Assembly (NCBI GenBank): GCA_021201755.1
Contig: JAJQEI010000038.1
Span: 1 to 64,000, forward strand
From: Ruminococcus sp.
GTDB taxonomy: Bacteria; Bacillota; Clostridia; Oscillospirales; Ruminococcaceae
DNA length: 64,000 nucleotides
Direction: 5' to 3'
The notes under the pieces are model-generated. The model was not told the DNA's origin. It saw only the letters and a list, made by a program, of their open reading frames with translations, and did not search any database. The translations under genes were made by a program, and so were the position numbers. Of the stretch, positions 1 to 7,412 are shown in pieces. The stretch's first letter is position 1, and every line of letters starts with the position of its first letter.

Positions 1-1587
1 GTGTATGCATTCGATGTGCTGATGCAGATTTATCTCGACTGCGGCTACACGGTGCATGATGCGGCACAGTGCATCGTCCGCAAGAACCTCTACGGGTTGG
101 ACATCGACAAGCGTGCCTATCAGCTCGCCTATTTCGCCGTGATGATGAAGGCGAGACAGTATGACCGTCGGTTTTTCACCCGTGGTATTCAGCCGAATTT
201 ATCGCATTTTCAAGACTTACCGAAGATGGAATATAGCGTTCTTGATGAGCCATTGCGATCGTTTGTAGCGCAGTTCGAAAACGCCGATACCTACGGTTCG
301 CTGTTGACGGTTCACGCAGATGCCGATTTGGATGTGGCGGTGGACGCATTCGAGGGCATGATTGGCTTCGACCGCTCGCAAATGGAGCATCTCATGACGC
401 TTTATCGCATTTTGTCCCAGAAATACGACGTCGTGGTGACGAATCCGCCGTATATGGGCGGCTCGGGCATGAATGCGACGCTTTCGGCGTTTGTGAAGAA
501 GCATTATCTCGACAGCAAGTCGGATTTAAGCACTTGTTTTATGGAATGGTGTGAACAATTCATGCTTGATTCTGGATATTATGGAATGATAAATATACCA
601 GTTTGGATGTTTTTGTTAAGTTATGAAAAATTAAGAAAAAAGATACTTAAAAATAATACATACAACAATATGGTTCATTTTGGCAGAGGTGTTTTTGGCT
701 CGGATTTTGGAACAACTGCATTTATTATTTCAAAAAAGAAAATTCCAAATTATGTAGCTGTTTATCGACGCCTTTTTAAAAAACAAGGCGCAGTTGATAG
801 TATTGAACAAAAAGAAGCGTGGTTTTTTGATGGGATGGGATACCACACCGCCCAACAAGAAAACTTCTCCAAAATCCCCGGTTCGCCGGTGGCTTATTGG
901 GTCGGGGAGGCGGTGTTAGATACATTCAATTCGAATCAACTACTCGGTGATATTGCAAGACCACGAGTTGGACAAAATACTGGTGATAATAAACGTTTTC
1001 TCCGATTGTGGTTTGAAATTGAAAGGGAAAAAATCACTTTTGGATTAAAGCACGAGGAATTAAAAACACGTTCTTATAAATGGATACCATATAACAAAGG
1101 TGGTGAATATCGCCGATGGTATGGAAATCAAGAGTATCTAATAAATTGGGAAAATGATGGTAAAGAAATAAAAGATTATGCTGTAGTGAGAAATCATGGA
1201 AAACACTGGTCAAGATATATCCAAAACGTAGAAAATATGTGTAAACCGGATGTGACATGGTCTTTTATAACATCAGGTCCATTTTTTGTGAGATTTTTAC
1301 CATCTGGATTTATATGCGACGTTGCTGGGTCTGCGATTTTTCCTGATTCAAAGGATATACTCGAATTACTCGCAATTTGCAATTCAAAATTTGCTACTTT
1401 AATTTTACAAGTGGTTAATCCTACTATAAATATGCAAGCAAGCAATGTTGCCAGTATCCCCATAATTTTTGACGAAACCCAAAAACCCCACATCGACGCC
1501 CTCGTCGAAGAAAACATCGCCCTCTCCAAAGCCGATTGGGATAGCTTTGAGACGAGTTGGGATTTTAAGGGGTGTCCGCTTGTGTGA
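1..1587 (+). CDS. pglX: BREX-type adenine-specific DNA methyltransferase, C-terminal part
   Basis: The frame is open at the window edge and lacks a natural start; the first residues (MYAFDVLMQIYLDCGY) match the stretch that in PglX follows the SAM-binding motif, so the N-terminal half lies upstream. NLYGLDID near residue 30 is a SAM-site strand, and VVTNPPYMGG near residue 145 is the NPPY catalytic motif of N6-adenine methyltransferases. The region after residue 180 is more AT-rich and corresponds to the variable target-recognition part. Known role of the family: methylates host DNA in BREX phage defence. No other BREX gene is visible here, since the neighbours downstream are toxin-antitoxin genes. 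A type IIG restriction-modification enzyme is the alternative. Confidence 0.8.
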   Translation: MYAFDVLMQIYLDCGYTVHDAAQCIVRKNLYGLDIDKRAYQLAYFAVMMKARQYDRRFFTRGIQPNLSHFQDLPKMEYSVLDEPLRSFVAQFENADTYGSLLTVHADADLDVAVDAFEGMIGFDRSQMEHLMTLYRILSQKYDVVVTNPPYMGGSGMNATLSAFVKKHYLDSKSDLSTCFMEWCEQFMLDSGYYGMINIPVWMFLLSYEKLRKKILKNNTYNNMVHFGRGVFGSDFGTTAFIISKKKIPNYVAVYRRLFKKQGAVDSIEQKEAWFFDGMGYHTAQQENFSKIPGSPVAYWVGEAVLDTFNSNQLLGDIARPRVGQNTGDNKRFLRLWFEIEREKITFGLKHEELKTRSYKWIPYNKGGEYRRWYGNQEYLINWENDGKEIKDYAVVRNHGKHWSRYIQNVENMCKPDVTWSFITSGPFFVRFLPSGFICDVAGSAIFPDSKDILELLAICNSKFATLILQVVNPTINMQASNVASIPIIFDETQKPHIDALVEENIALSKADWDSFETSWDFKGCPLV

Positions 1588-1589
1588 AG

Positions 1590-1637
1590 ACCCCTCAGTC
1601 AGCACTGCGTGTTGCCAGCTCCCCTTTTAGGGGAGCC
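1590..1637. repeat. REP-like palindromic intergenic element
   Basis: Directly after the pglX stop lies CCCTCAGTCAGC followed by the perfect palindrome GCTCCCCT-TTT-AGGGGAGC (1618-1636). This combination resembles short palindromic elements dispersed in gut Firmicute genomes; that resemblance is from memory. It could also terminate pglX, but it has no T tract. Confidence 0.45.
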
Positions 1638-1698
1638 AAGAGATCGACCTACGGAGAGGTCTAGCCTCTTTCTTTCTAAAATTCTGACCTCTGATAGA

Positions 1699-1727
1699 AA
1701 ATCCACTTGCGTTGTGCAAGTGGATTT
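1699..1727 (-). terminator. Hairpin terminator of the first toxin-antitoxin operon
   Basis: AAATCCACTTGC (1699-1710) pairs with GCAAGTGGATTT (1716-1727). Read on the minus strand, the stem is followed by TTTTCTATC, just beyond the toxin stop codon. Confidence 0.55.
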
Positions 1728-1740
1728 GTTTGGGGAGGAT

Positions 1741-2016
1741 TCATGCAAATAAATCCGCATGGCTGCCGGTTCTTACTGCGACAAGGACAAGCTTTTCTTC
1801 CTGTACTTTGTAAATCAAGAGCCAATCCGGCTGAATGTGGCATTCCCGATAGCCGAGATAATTACCTTTTAAGGGATGATCCAGATATTTTTCGGGAAGC
1901 GGCTGCTCTTGCAGGAGTATATCAAGAACAATTTCCAATAGCTGCATATTTTTGCCGCACTTTTTCATTAGCTTATAATCTTTTCGAAACCTTGGCGTCG
2001 TGTGAAGTTCTAACAT
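1741..2016 (-). CDS. yafQ: YafQ/RelE-family mRNA interferase toxin
   Basis: A 91-residue protein starting MLELHTTPRFRKDYKLMKK, the N-terminal basic helix pattern of YafQ-type toxins. It continues with HPLKGNYLGYRECHIQPDWLLIYK, the conserved core with the H-x-x-D-W-L-L-I-Y block that places the catalytic residues of this family. Family role: ribosome-dependent mRNA cleavage. It overlaps the upstream antitoxin gene by 7 bp, the usual translationally coupled DinJ-YafQ arrangement, so the pair is expected to be autoregulated. No lesion is visible. Confidence 0.85.
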   Translation of the reverse strand: MLELHTTPRFRKDYKLMKKCGKNMQLLEIVLDILLQEQPLPEKYLDHPLKGNYLGYRECHIQPDWLLIYKVQEEKLVLVAVRTGSHADLFA

Positions 2017-2300
2017 TCTTCTTCCATCTCCCGATCTAATTCAGCAAAGAGTTCCTGCGCAGAAGCATATCCTTTCGATGGCAGCTTTCCACTTAAAATA
2101 TCTTCGCTTTCTTTCATTGCCGCCAAAGTTTCTGCGTTATACTGTGGATCACACACCTCAAACGGTATACCGCCATAGGAAACCGAACGATTGAGAAAAA
2201 TACGAATCGCCGTGGTCAAATCTAACCCCAGATGGTCGAACAGATCTTGCGCCTGTTCTTTCAGCTGAGAATCTACACGAATATTGATGTTGGTTTGCAT
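2010..2300 (-). CDS. dinJ: DinJ/RelB-family antitoxin
   Basis: The start at 2300 (MQTNINIRVDSQLKEQAQ) is preceded by GAAAGGACG at good spacing; an in-frame ATG further upstream lies inside the promoter and was rejected. The protein has 96 residues: an N-terminal ribbon-helix-helix DNA-binding segment (residues 1-50, with LTTAIRIFLNRSV) followed by an acidic toxin-binding tail ending in FAELDREMEEEC. Known role: neutralises YafQ and represses its own promoter. A palindrome lies in that promoter. Confidence 0.85.
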   Translation of the reverse strand: MQTNINIRVDSQLKEQAQDLFDHLGLDLTTAIRIFLNRSVSYGGIPFEVCDPQYNAETLAAMKESEDILSGKLPSKGYASAQELFAELDREMEEEC

Positions 2301-2322
2301 AACATCACGTCCTTTCATGACA

Positions 2323-2351
2323 ATTATAGTGCAACGTGATAACGTTGTCAA
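2323..2351 (-). promoter_or_regulatory. Promoter with palindromic operator for dinJ-yafQ
   Basis: On the minus strand TTGACA (2346-2351) is separated by 17 bp from TATAAT (2323-2328). The spacer holds AACGT-GATA-ACGTT (2333-2346), an inverted repeat suited to a ribbon-helix-helix dimer, so autorepression by DinJ is likely. Confidence 0.75.
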
Positions 2352-2437
2352 CACTTTTTAAGGAGCGAAAATTATGGGAACACGGATTTCCGACAAATAT
2401 GCCGCTTGGGGAAACAAGGAAGATCCACTGTAAAAAT

Positions 2438-2470
2438 CAAAAAATTCACCTGCATAAAATAGGTGGATTT
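2438..2470 (-). terminator. Terminator after relE
   Basis: Minus-strand hairpin ATCCACCT / AGGTGAAT with a TTTTTTG tail just past the relE stop codon. Confidence 0.6.
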
Positions 2471-2483
2471 CTCTGGAAAAGGA

Positions 2484-2747
2484 TTAAACGTCATGATAGA
2501 TCTGTCTGCGGTTTCCGGCGTTTGTCACATCAATTAGCGTAATTTGACCGGATTTCGGCACCTTTTCAAAAAGAATTCGAAAGTCACCGACTCGAAGACG
2601 ATATAAATTCGTATGTCCTGCCATCTTTCGAACATCTCCTGCGTCCGGCAAAGCATAAATCGCCATTAAAATCCGTTTTTGTTGGGATTTTTCCTGCTTT
2701 GCGATGAATTTCATCGCCCTTTTTCTGATGTTAAATTCGTAGGTCAT
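2484..2747 (-). CDS. relE: RelE/ParE-family toxin
   Basis: An 87-residue protein with the compact RelE fold pattern: basic N-terminus MTYEFNIRKRAMKFIAKQ, then MAGHTNLYRLRVGDFRILFE, where R-V-G-D-F-R-I is the hallmark RelE strand, and a C-terminal NRRQIYHDV. Family role: translation-dependent mRNA cleavage, or gyrase poisoning if ParE-like. It overlaps the preceding small gene by 17 bp and is third in a three-gene operon. Confidence 0.8.
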   Translation of the reverse strand: MTYEFNIRKRAMKFIAKQEKSQQKRILMAIYALPDAGDVRKMAGHTNLYRLRVGDFRILFEKVPKSGQITLIDVTNAGNRRQIYHDV

Positions 2748-2955
2748 CTGGCGTAAACCCCAATTCTTTTACAAAATCATCCATTGCCATAGATTCTGCG
2801 TTGTCCACTTGGCTGTCTTTTATCAAGGCTTGATCCCACTCGTCCGGTTCTTCCTCCGGAATTTCAATCGAAGCACCAAACAGCGTGACAAAAGCCCGTA
2901 ATTGTTCTTCTGTCAGTCTATCGAGAATCATGGACGCTTTTTCTCTCGTGCTCAT
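2731..2955 (-). CDS. Small acidic protein between RelB and RelE, possible second antitoxin
   Basis: A 74-residue protein, MSTREKASMILDRLTEEQLRAF at the N-terminus, then a strongly acidic stretch (IEIPEEEPDEWDQALI) and C-terminal FVKELGFTPDDLRI. It overlaps the upstream relB-like gene by 4 bp and relE by 17 bp, so all three are translated together. Short acidic proteins with a STREKA-like start commonly sit directly before relE in Firmicutes (recollection), which suggests this is the cognate antitoxin. No domain is recognised with confidence. Confidence 0.6.
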   Translation of the reverse strand: MSTREKASMILDRLTEEQLRAFVTLFGASIEIPEEEPDEWDQALIKDSQVDNAESMAMDDFVKELGFTPDDLRI

Positions 2956-3248
2956 GAATATTCCTCCGTTTCTTGGTCTATTTCTGAAAACACATCCAGT
3001 TCTTCAAAAATCTTTTTTACCGTCTTGCTTGCTTTCATCTGCTCTATGCTTTCGTCGAGTGCTTTTAAGTTTGATTCGCTGTAAAACGGGTCAATCGATA
3101 CATCGAAGGGAATCCTTTTTTTACGGGACATTTTCTTCGCAAGTATCACGACAGTGGTTGACATTGTGATTCCTAGTTCATTGCAGACCGAGTCGAAATC
3201 CTTTTTCAACGCATCGTCCATTCTGATGCTAATCGTCGTCTGTGCCAT
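2952..3248 (-). CDS. relB: RelB/DinJ-family antitoxin
   Basis: A 98-residue protein starting MAQTTISIRMDDALKKDFDS, a ribbon-helix-helix N-terminus (strand IRMDD, then LGITMSTTVVILAKKM), followed by IPFDV and an acidic C-terminus. It is the first gene of a three-gene operon and probably the DNA-binding autorepressor. The start has AAAGGAGTG upstream. The odd point is that two antitoxin-like genes precede a single toxin. Confidence 0.8.
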   Translation of the reverse strand: MAQTTISIRMDDALKKDFDSVCNELGITMSTTVVILAKKMSRKKRIPFDVSIDPFYSESNLKALDESIEQMKASKTVKKIFEELDVFSEIDQETEEYS

Positions 3249-3277
3249 AATAACACACTCCTTTCTACCTATATTAT

Positions 3278-3307
3278 ATTATAGCACATAAGCGAATACG
3301 TTGTCAA
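3278..3307 (-). promoter_or_regulatory. Promoter of the relB-relE operon
   Basis: Minus-strand TTGACA (3302-3307) and TATAAT (3278-3283) with 18-bp spacing. TTGACAACG is shared with the dinJ-yafQ promoter, which suggests related regulation. Confidence 0.65.
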
Positions 3308-3377
3308 TACAATGTATTAAATTTTTAAAAGAAAATAATGGAAATCTTTTTTTTGATATTATGATATGATAAAATAC

Positions 3378-3406
3378 TTGCAATTGATATTGTTTTGTGG
3401 TATAAT
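3378..3406 (+). promoter_or_regulatory. Promoter of the 2-oxoacid oxidoreductase operon
   Basis: TTGCAA (3378-3383), 17 bp, TATAAT (3401-3406), 47 bp upstream of the ferredoxin-subunit start. The segment GTTTTGTGGTATAAT recurs almost exactly in the tadA promoter. Confidence 0.7.
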
Positions 3407-3452
3407 AATAAGGTGAAGGTTTCCCTCTGACTTCTGAAAAGGTGGTGATTGT

Positions 3453-3659
3453 ATGGAAAAAATGCAGGTGCAGTTCGAACGCTGTAAGGGCTGCGGTCTT
3501 TGTACGACAGTCTGTCCGAAAAATATCGTGGAACTGCAAAAAGAAAAGCGAAATGAAAAAGGTTATTTTACAGCAATCTGCATCGATCAGGATGCTTGTA
3601 TCAGCTGTGCAATGTGTGCAACCATTTGTCCAGATTGCGCAATCTTAATTCAAAAATAA
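3453..3659 (+). CDS. vorD: 4Fe-4S ferredoxin subunit of 2-oxoacid oxidoreductase
   Basis: A 68-residue protein with two cluster motifs, CKGCGLCTTVCP (residues 10-22) and CISCAMCATICPDC (residues 49-62), the 2[4Fe-4S] delta subunit of ketoacid:ferredoxin oxidoreductases. It passes electrons from the thiamine-diphosphate centre to soluble ferredoxin. First gene of a four-gene operon, with alpha, beta and gamma subunits immediately downstream. RBS AAGGTGG precedes the start. Confidence 0.9.
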   Translation: MEKMQVQFERCKGCGLCTTVCPKNIVELQKEKRNEKGYFTAICIDQDACISCAMCATICPDCAILIQK

Positions 3660-3681
3660 TTTGGGAAAGAAGGTTCTTCCA

Positions 3682-4743
3682 ATGGAAAGAAGTCTTATGA
3701 AAGGCAACGAAGCCTTGGCGGAAGCTGCGATTCGGGCAGGCTGTAAGTGTTTTTTTGGCTATCCGATTACGCCGCAGACAGAGCTGTCTGCCTATATGGC
3801 GAAGCGTATGGAAAAATCGGGCGGTGTTTTTTTACAGGCGGAGTCTGAAATTGCCGCAATCAATATGGTACTGGGTGCAGCCTCTACCGGTGTACGTGCG
3901 ATGACGTCCTCTTCTTCGCCAGGGGTTTCCCTAAAAGCGGAGGGTATCTCCTATATGGCTGGCTCGGACTTGCCGGGACTCATTATCAACGTACAGCGTG
4001 GCGGCCCGGGACTGGGTTCGATTCAGCCGGCACAGTCGGATTATTATCAGGCAACCCGTGCCATGGGACACGGCGATTTTCATATTTTGGTCTATGCACC
4101 ATGTTCCGTACAAGAAATGATAGATACAGTGATGTTAGCGTTTGATAAAGCAGACGAATATCGCATTCCTGCAATGATTTTGGCGGATGGTCTACTGGGG
4201 CAGATGATGGAACCGGTGACATTTCCAGAACCACGTACCACGCTGCCGGACAAGTCTGACTGGGCGGCAACTGGACATGGAAACAAACGGGAACATCATA
4301 TTATCAATTCTCTCTATCTGGATGCGCCATTGCTGGAGGCAAAGGTACAAGAGCGTTTCAAGCGATATGAAGTCATTGAAGCCAATGAAACGGATGCGGA
4401 GTTATACTACTGCGAGGATGCGGAGCTTGTTGTGACGGCGTATGGTGCATCGGCTCGTGTGGCGAAATCGGCAGTCACACAGGCGAGACGCAAGGGCTTG
4501 AAAGTTGGACTGTTCCGCTCGAAAACGCTCTGGCCGTTCCCGAAAAAGGAGCTGTATCAGGCGACGACACACGCCAGTCAGATTCTGGATGTAGAAATGT
4601 CCATGGGACAGATGGTGGACGATGTACGCTTGGCGACTGAGTGCCACTTGCCGGTGGCGTTTTTCGGCAGAACTGGTGGTGTGATTCCCACACCGGCGGA
4701 AGTACTCACAGAGATTGAAAAATTATTGGGAGGTGCGCAGTAA
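3682..4743 (+). CDS. vorB: 2-oxoacid:ferredoxin oxidoreductase, alpha subunit (VorB-type)
   Basis: The start at 3682 (MERSLMKGNEALAEAAIRAG) has AGAAGG 8 nt upstream; a TTG at 3661 overlaps that RBS and was not chosen. MKGNEALAEAAIRAGC and GYPITPQTEL are the signature of the pyruvate/2-ketoisovalerate oxidoreductase alpha subunit; SIQPAQSDYYQATRAMGHGD lies in the pyrimidine-binding core. It oxidatively decarboxylates branched-chain or related 2-oxoacids to acyl-CoA. The stop overlaps the beta start (TAATG). Substrate (2-oxoisovalerate versus 2-oxoglutarate) cannot be fixed from sequence alone. Confidence 0.88.
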   Translation: MERSLMKGNEALAEAAIRAGCKCFFGYPITPQTELSAYMAKRMEKSGGVFLQAESEIAAINMVLGAASTGVRAMTSSSSPGVSLKAEGISYMAGSDLPGLIINVQRGGPGLGSIQPAQSDYYQATRAMGHGDFHILVYAPCSVQEMIDTVMLAFDKADEYRIPAMILADGLLGQMMEPVTFPEPRTTLPDKSDWAATGHGNKREHHIINSLYLDAPLLEAKVQERFKRYEVIEANETDAELYYCEDAELVVTAYGASARVAKSAVTQARRKGLKVGLFRSKTLWPFPKKELYQATTHASQILDVEMSMGQMVDDVRLATECHLPVAFFGRTGGVIPTPAEVLTEIEKLLGGAQ

Positions 4744-5498
4744 TGGCAGAAGTATTTGGACATCCAAAGTCGTTTTTGGACGTGCCGACACATTTTTGTC
4801 CCGGCTGTGGGCACGGCATTGTACATCGGCTTGTGTGTGAGGTTATAGATGAGATGGACATTGAGGGCGACACCATCGGCATTGTACCGGTAGGCTGTTC
4901 GGTTATGTCATATAATTATTTCGGGTGTGATGTCATCGAAGCTCCCCACGGCAGAGCGCCGGCAGTGGCAACAGGAGTCAAGCGTACCAATCCAGACAAG
5001 ATGGTATTTTCTTATCAGGGCGACGGTGATTTGGTGGCGATCGGCACGGCTGAAACCATACACGTGGCAACTCGTGGTGAAAATATTGTGATTATTTTTA
5101 TCAACAATACGACCTATGGTATGACTGGCGGACAGATGGCTCCCACAACGCTGCCGGGACAGGTGACCCAGACAACACCGTTTGGCAGAAATACCGATAC
5201 AGCAGGGTATCCCATTCGGGTATGTGAGATGCTAGCGACTCTAAGCGGCACGGCACTAGCAGAGCGTGTTGCAATCGATACTGTTCCACATATTCGTGCA
5301 GCGAAAAAGGCAATTCGCAAGGGATTTGAAAATGAAAAAGCAAAGCGTGGCTTGTCGATCATTGAAGTGCTTTCTACCTGCCCGACCAACTGGGGCTTAT
5401 CACCGGCAGAATCCATGAATTTCGTGAAAGAAAAGATGATTCCCTATTATCCTCTTGGAGTTTATAAGGACGTAACCGCAGAGGAGGGAACGAAATGA
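4743..5498 (+). CDS. vorA: 2-oxoacid:ferredoxin oxidoreductase, beta (TPP) subunit
   Basis: A 251-residue thiamine-diphosphate-binding subunit. FCPGCGHGIVHRL (residues 18-30) is the conserved CGHG entry and YQGDGDLVAIGTAET with FINNTTYGMTGGQ is the GDG...N magnesium-diphosphate site. GQMAPTT follows as in KorB/VorA. It is translationally coupled to the alpha gene and overlaps the gamma gene by 4 bp. Intact. Confidence 0.9.
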   Translation: MAEVFGHPKSFLDVPTHFCPGCGHGIVHRLVCEVIDEMDIEGDTIGIVPVGCSVMSYNYFGCDVIEAPHGRAPAVATGVKRTNPDKMVFSYQGDGDLVAIGTAETIHVATRGENIVIIFINNTTYGMTGGQMAPTTLPGQVTQTTPFGRNTDTAGYPIRVCEMLATLSGTALAERVAIDTVPHIRAAKKAIRKGFENEKAKRGLSIIEVLSTCPTNWGLSPAESMNFVKEKMIPYYPLGVYKDVTAEEGTK

Positions 5499-6034
5499 CA
5501 ACAGAAATTATTTTAGCCGGATTTGGCGGACAGGGGATTCTGTTCGCAGGAAAGGTTCTGGCATACTGTGCGCTGCTTGATAATCGAGAAATTTCATGGC
5601 TGCCGTCCTATGGACCAGAAATGCGTGGTGGTACAGCAAACTGTGCCGTATGTATTTCCGATGAACTGATAGGCTCACCTGTGGTATCCAATCCGCAATA
5701 TCTGATTGCAATGAATGGCCCGTCTTATAAGAAGTTTATCGATGCTGTACAGCCGAATGGTTTGGTGCTGCTGGATAATTCCGTGGTAGATGAGCCGTGC
5801 AATCGAGCTAATATTACAGAGATTTCACTTCCTGCAACAGATATGGCAGCACGAGTGAATTTAAATGGTTCTGCCAATATGATACTGCTTGGGAGAATGT
5901 TGGCAGAAACAAAGCTTTTCTCTATGGAGATAGTAGAAAAAGCAATGGAAAAGTGCATTCCGCCGAAGCGGGCACATTTGATTGCATCGAATCTCAAGGC
6001 AATTCGACTTGGTGCGGAAACGAAAGAAACGTAA
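5495..6034 (+). CDS. vorC: 2-oxoacid:ferredoxin oxidoreductase, gamma subunit
   Basis: A 179-residue protein with [20 protein letters not shown] at the N-terminus and [18 protein letters not shown], the conserved motifs of the gamma subunit that helps hold CoA. It overlaps the beta gene (ATGA) and completes the four-subunit enzyme. The reading frame is intact through a clear stop. Confidence 0.9.
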   Translation: MTTEIILAGFGGQGILFAGKVLAYCALLDNREISWLPSYGPEMRGGTANCAVCISDELIGSPVVSNPQYLIAMNGPSYKKFIDAVQPNGLVLLDNSVVDEPCNRANITEISLPATDMAARVNLNGSANMILLGRMLAETKLFSMEIVEKAMEKCIPPKRAHLIASNLKAIRLGAETKET

Positions 6035-6061
6035 AAAATCTCTTGAAAAGGGTAATTTTCT

Positions 6062-7108
6062 ATGATGAAAACACAAACAGAATCAAACGATTCTGCACTT
6101 GCTCTGGGACATCCCATAATGGTGGAAAATGCCCGTGTCCAAGGAAAAGGAAAACCATTTTGGCTAGAAATTTTGATTTTTATATTGGTGTTTCTCATCT
6201 CTAGTATCATCGAAAGCATTCTTGAAATCATTCCTATGATGATTGGATTACTTCAAACAGAAACCTATCAGAATATTCTTTCACAAACACAAAATGGTAC
6301 GTTTGATATGACCAACTATATGGACGCAGTCTATACCATGCTTAGCGAACTGTCAAGCTGGGTAAATATTGCTGTTCTGTTTTCTACTGCTGGTCTGATT
6401 TTAACTGTTCTCTTTTATTGTACGAAGATTGAAAAACGCAGATTAAATACTCTAGGACTTACCAGAAAACGAAAGATTTCAGAATACCTCTTTGGACTTC
6501 TCATTGGATTGCTGTTGTTTACGCTGGTCTGGGGACTCAATCTCCTAGTTGGCGGCGTGTCATACAATGGCATTATCTTTGAAACCGGTATGATTCCTCT
6601 GCTCACCTTTTATTTTCTTGGATATATGGTACAAGGAGCATCGGAAGAAATTCTATGTCATGGGTATCTATGTGTATCCATATCACGGCGTGCGCCACTT
6701 TGGGCTGGACTTCTCATTAATTCTGTGGCTTTTTCGCTGCTGCATCTTGCAAATACAGGCGTATCGCTATTGGCTCTTCTTAATATTTTCCTCTTTGGTG
6801 TATTCTTGACGGTCTATATGATTCGCCGTGGAAATTTATGGGGTGCCTGTGCTATACATAGCGTGTGGAATTTTGCACAAGGTAATCTTTTTGGTTTGCC
6901 GGTGAGTGGAATTGATTCCGGTGACAGCGTATTATCCACTTCTCTTCTTGAGGACAAGACCATCTGGAACGGTGGTACGTTTGGGCCGGAAGGTGGATTA
7001 TGTGTCACGTTTGTACTAATTGTGGCGATTTTAAGCATCACGTTATTTTGCCAAAACCAGAATTTGGGACAGGAAACATATGAACTGTTGCCGGAGTCTG
7101 TAGGCTAG
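6062..7108 (+). CDS. CPBP-family intramembrane metalloprotease
   Basis: A 348-residue polytopic membrane protein with about eight hydrophobic segments from residue 38 on. The Abi/CAAX-protease motifs are present: GASEEILCHGYL (the EE-x3-R-like motif, here EEILCHG), a central HLANTG and a C-terminal HSVWNFAQG. These Glu/His residues bind zinc in Rce1-type proteases. Substrate is unknown; family members act in prenyl-peptide processing or bacteriocin self-immunity. It follows vorC by 27 bp and may be co-transcribed, though a functional link is not evident. Confidence 0.82.
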   Translation: MMKTQTESNDSALALGHPIMVENARVQGKGKPFWLEILIFILVFLISSIIESILEIIPMMIGLLQTETYQNILSQTQNGTFDMTNYMDAVYTMLSELSSWVNIAVLFSTAGLILTVLFYCTKIEKRRLNTLGLTRKRKISEYLFGLLIGLLLFTLVWGLNLLVGGVSYNGIIFETGMIPLLTFYFLGYMVQGASEEILCHGYLCVSISRRAPLWAGLLINSVAFSLLHLANTGVSLLALLNIFLFGVFLTVYMIRRGNLWGACAIHSVWNFAQGNLFGLPVSGIDSGDSVLSTSLLEDKTIWNGGTFGPEGGLCVTFVLIVAILSITLFCQNQNLGQETYELLPESVG

Positions 7109-7143
7109 TAATACGAAATATTCTCAAAATATTGGTTTTGCCC

Positions 7144-7172
7144 TTGACAAGTACACCATTTAGTGCTATACT
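7144..7172 (+). promoter_or_regulatory. Promoter of the riboflavin operon
   Basis: TTGACA (7144-7149), 17 bp, TATACT (7167-7172), just upstream of the FMN aptamer. Confidence 0.75.
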
Positions 7173-7186
7173 ATATGCATAAGTAC

Positions 7187-7290
7187 GCTTCAGGGCATTG
7201 TGAAAGTCATGACCGGCAGTAAAGTCTGCGAGCCGAAAGGCTGATTCGGTGTAATTCCGAAACCGACGGTATAGTCCGGATAAGAGAAGC
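7187..7290 (+). ncRNA. FMN riboswitch (RFN element)
   Basis: Closing stem GCTTC (7187-7191) / GAAGC (7286-7290) encloses the conserved RFN blocks AGGGCATTGTGAAA, GACCGGCAGTAAAGTC, GCGAGCC and CCGACGGTATAGTCCGGAT. It lies between a promoter and the terminator before ribD. FMN binding is expected to favour that terminator and shut off riboflavin synthesis. Confidence 0.95.
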
Positions 7291-7344
7291 CGTCATTTTG
7301 GATTCCCCCAAATGAAAAACGATTCCCATAGGATATGGGTTTTG

Positions 7345-7381
7345 CGTCTGTTCTGCAAGTGTTTGCGAACAGGCGTTTTTT
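7345..7381 (+). terminator. Riboswitch-controlled intrinsic terminator
   Basis: CGTCTGTTC (7345-7353) pairs with GAACAGGCG (7367-7375), with an inner GCAA/TTGC stem and a T tail. It is the likely expression platform of the FMN riboswitch, 32 bp before the ribD start. Confidence 0.8.
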
Positions 7382-7412
7382 ATATTTTCATTATGAATGG
7401 AGGTTCACAAAC

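Noticed and set aside
2374..2433. Tiny plus-strand frame MGTRISDKYAAWGNKEDPL behind AAGGAG
   Set aside because: Only 19 codons, no promoter seen, no partner gene; too short to support as a gene.
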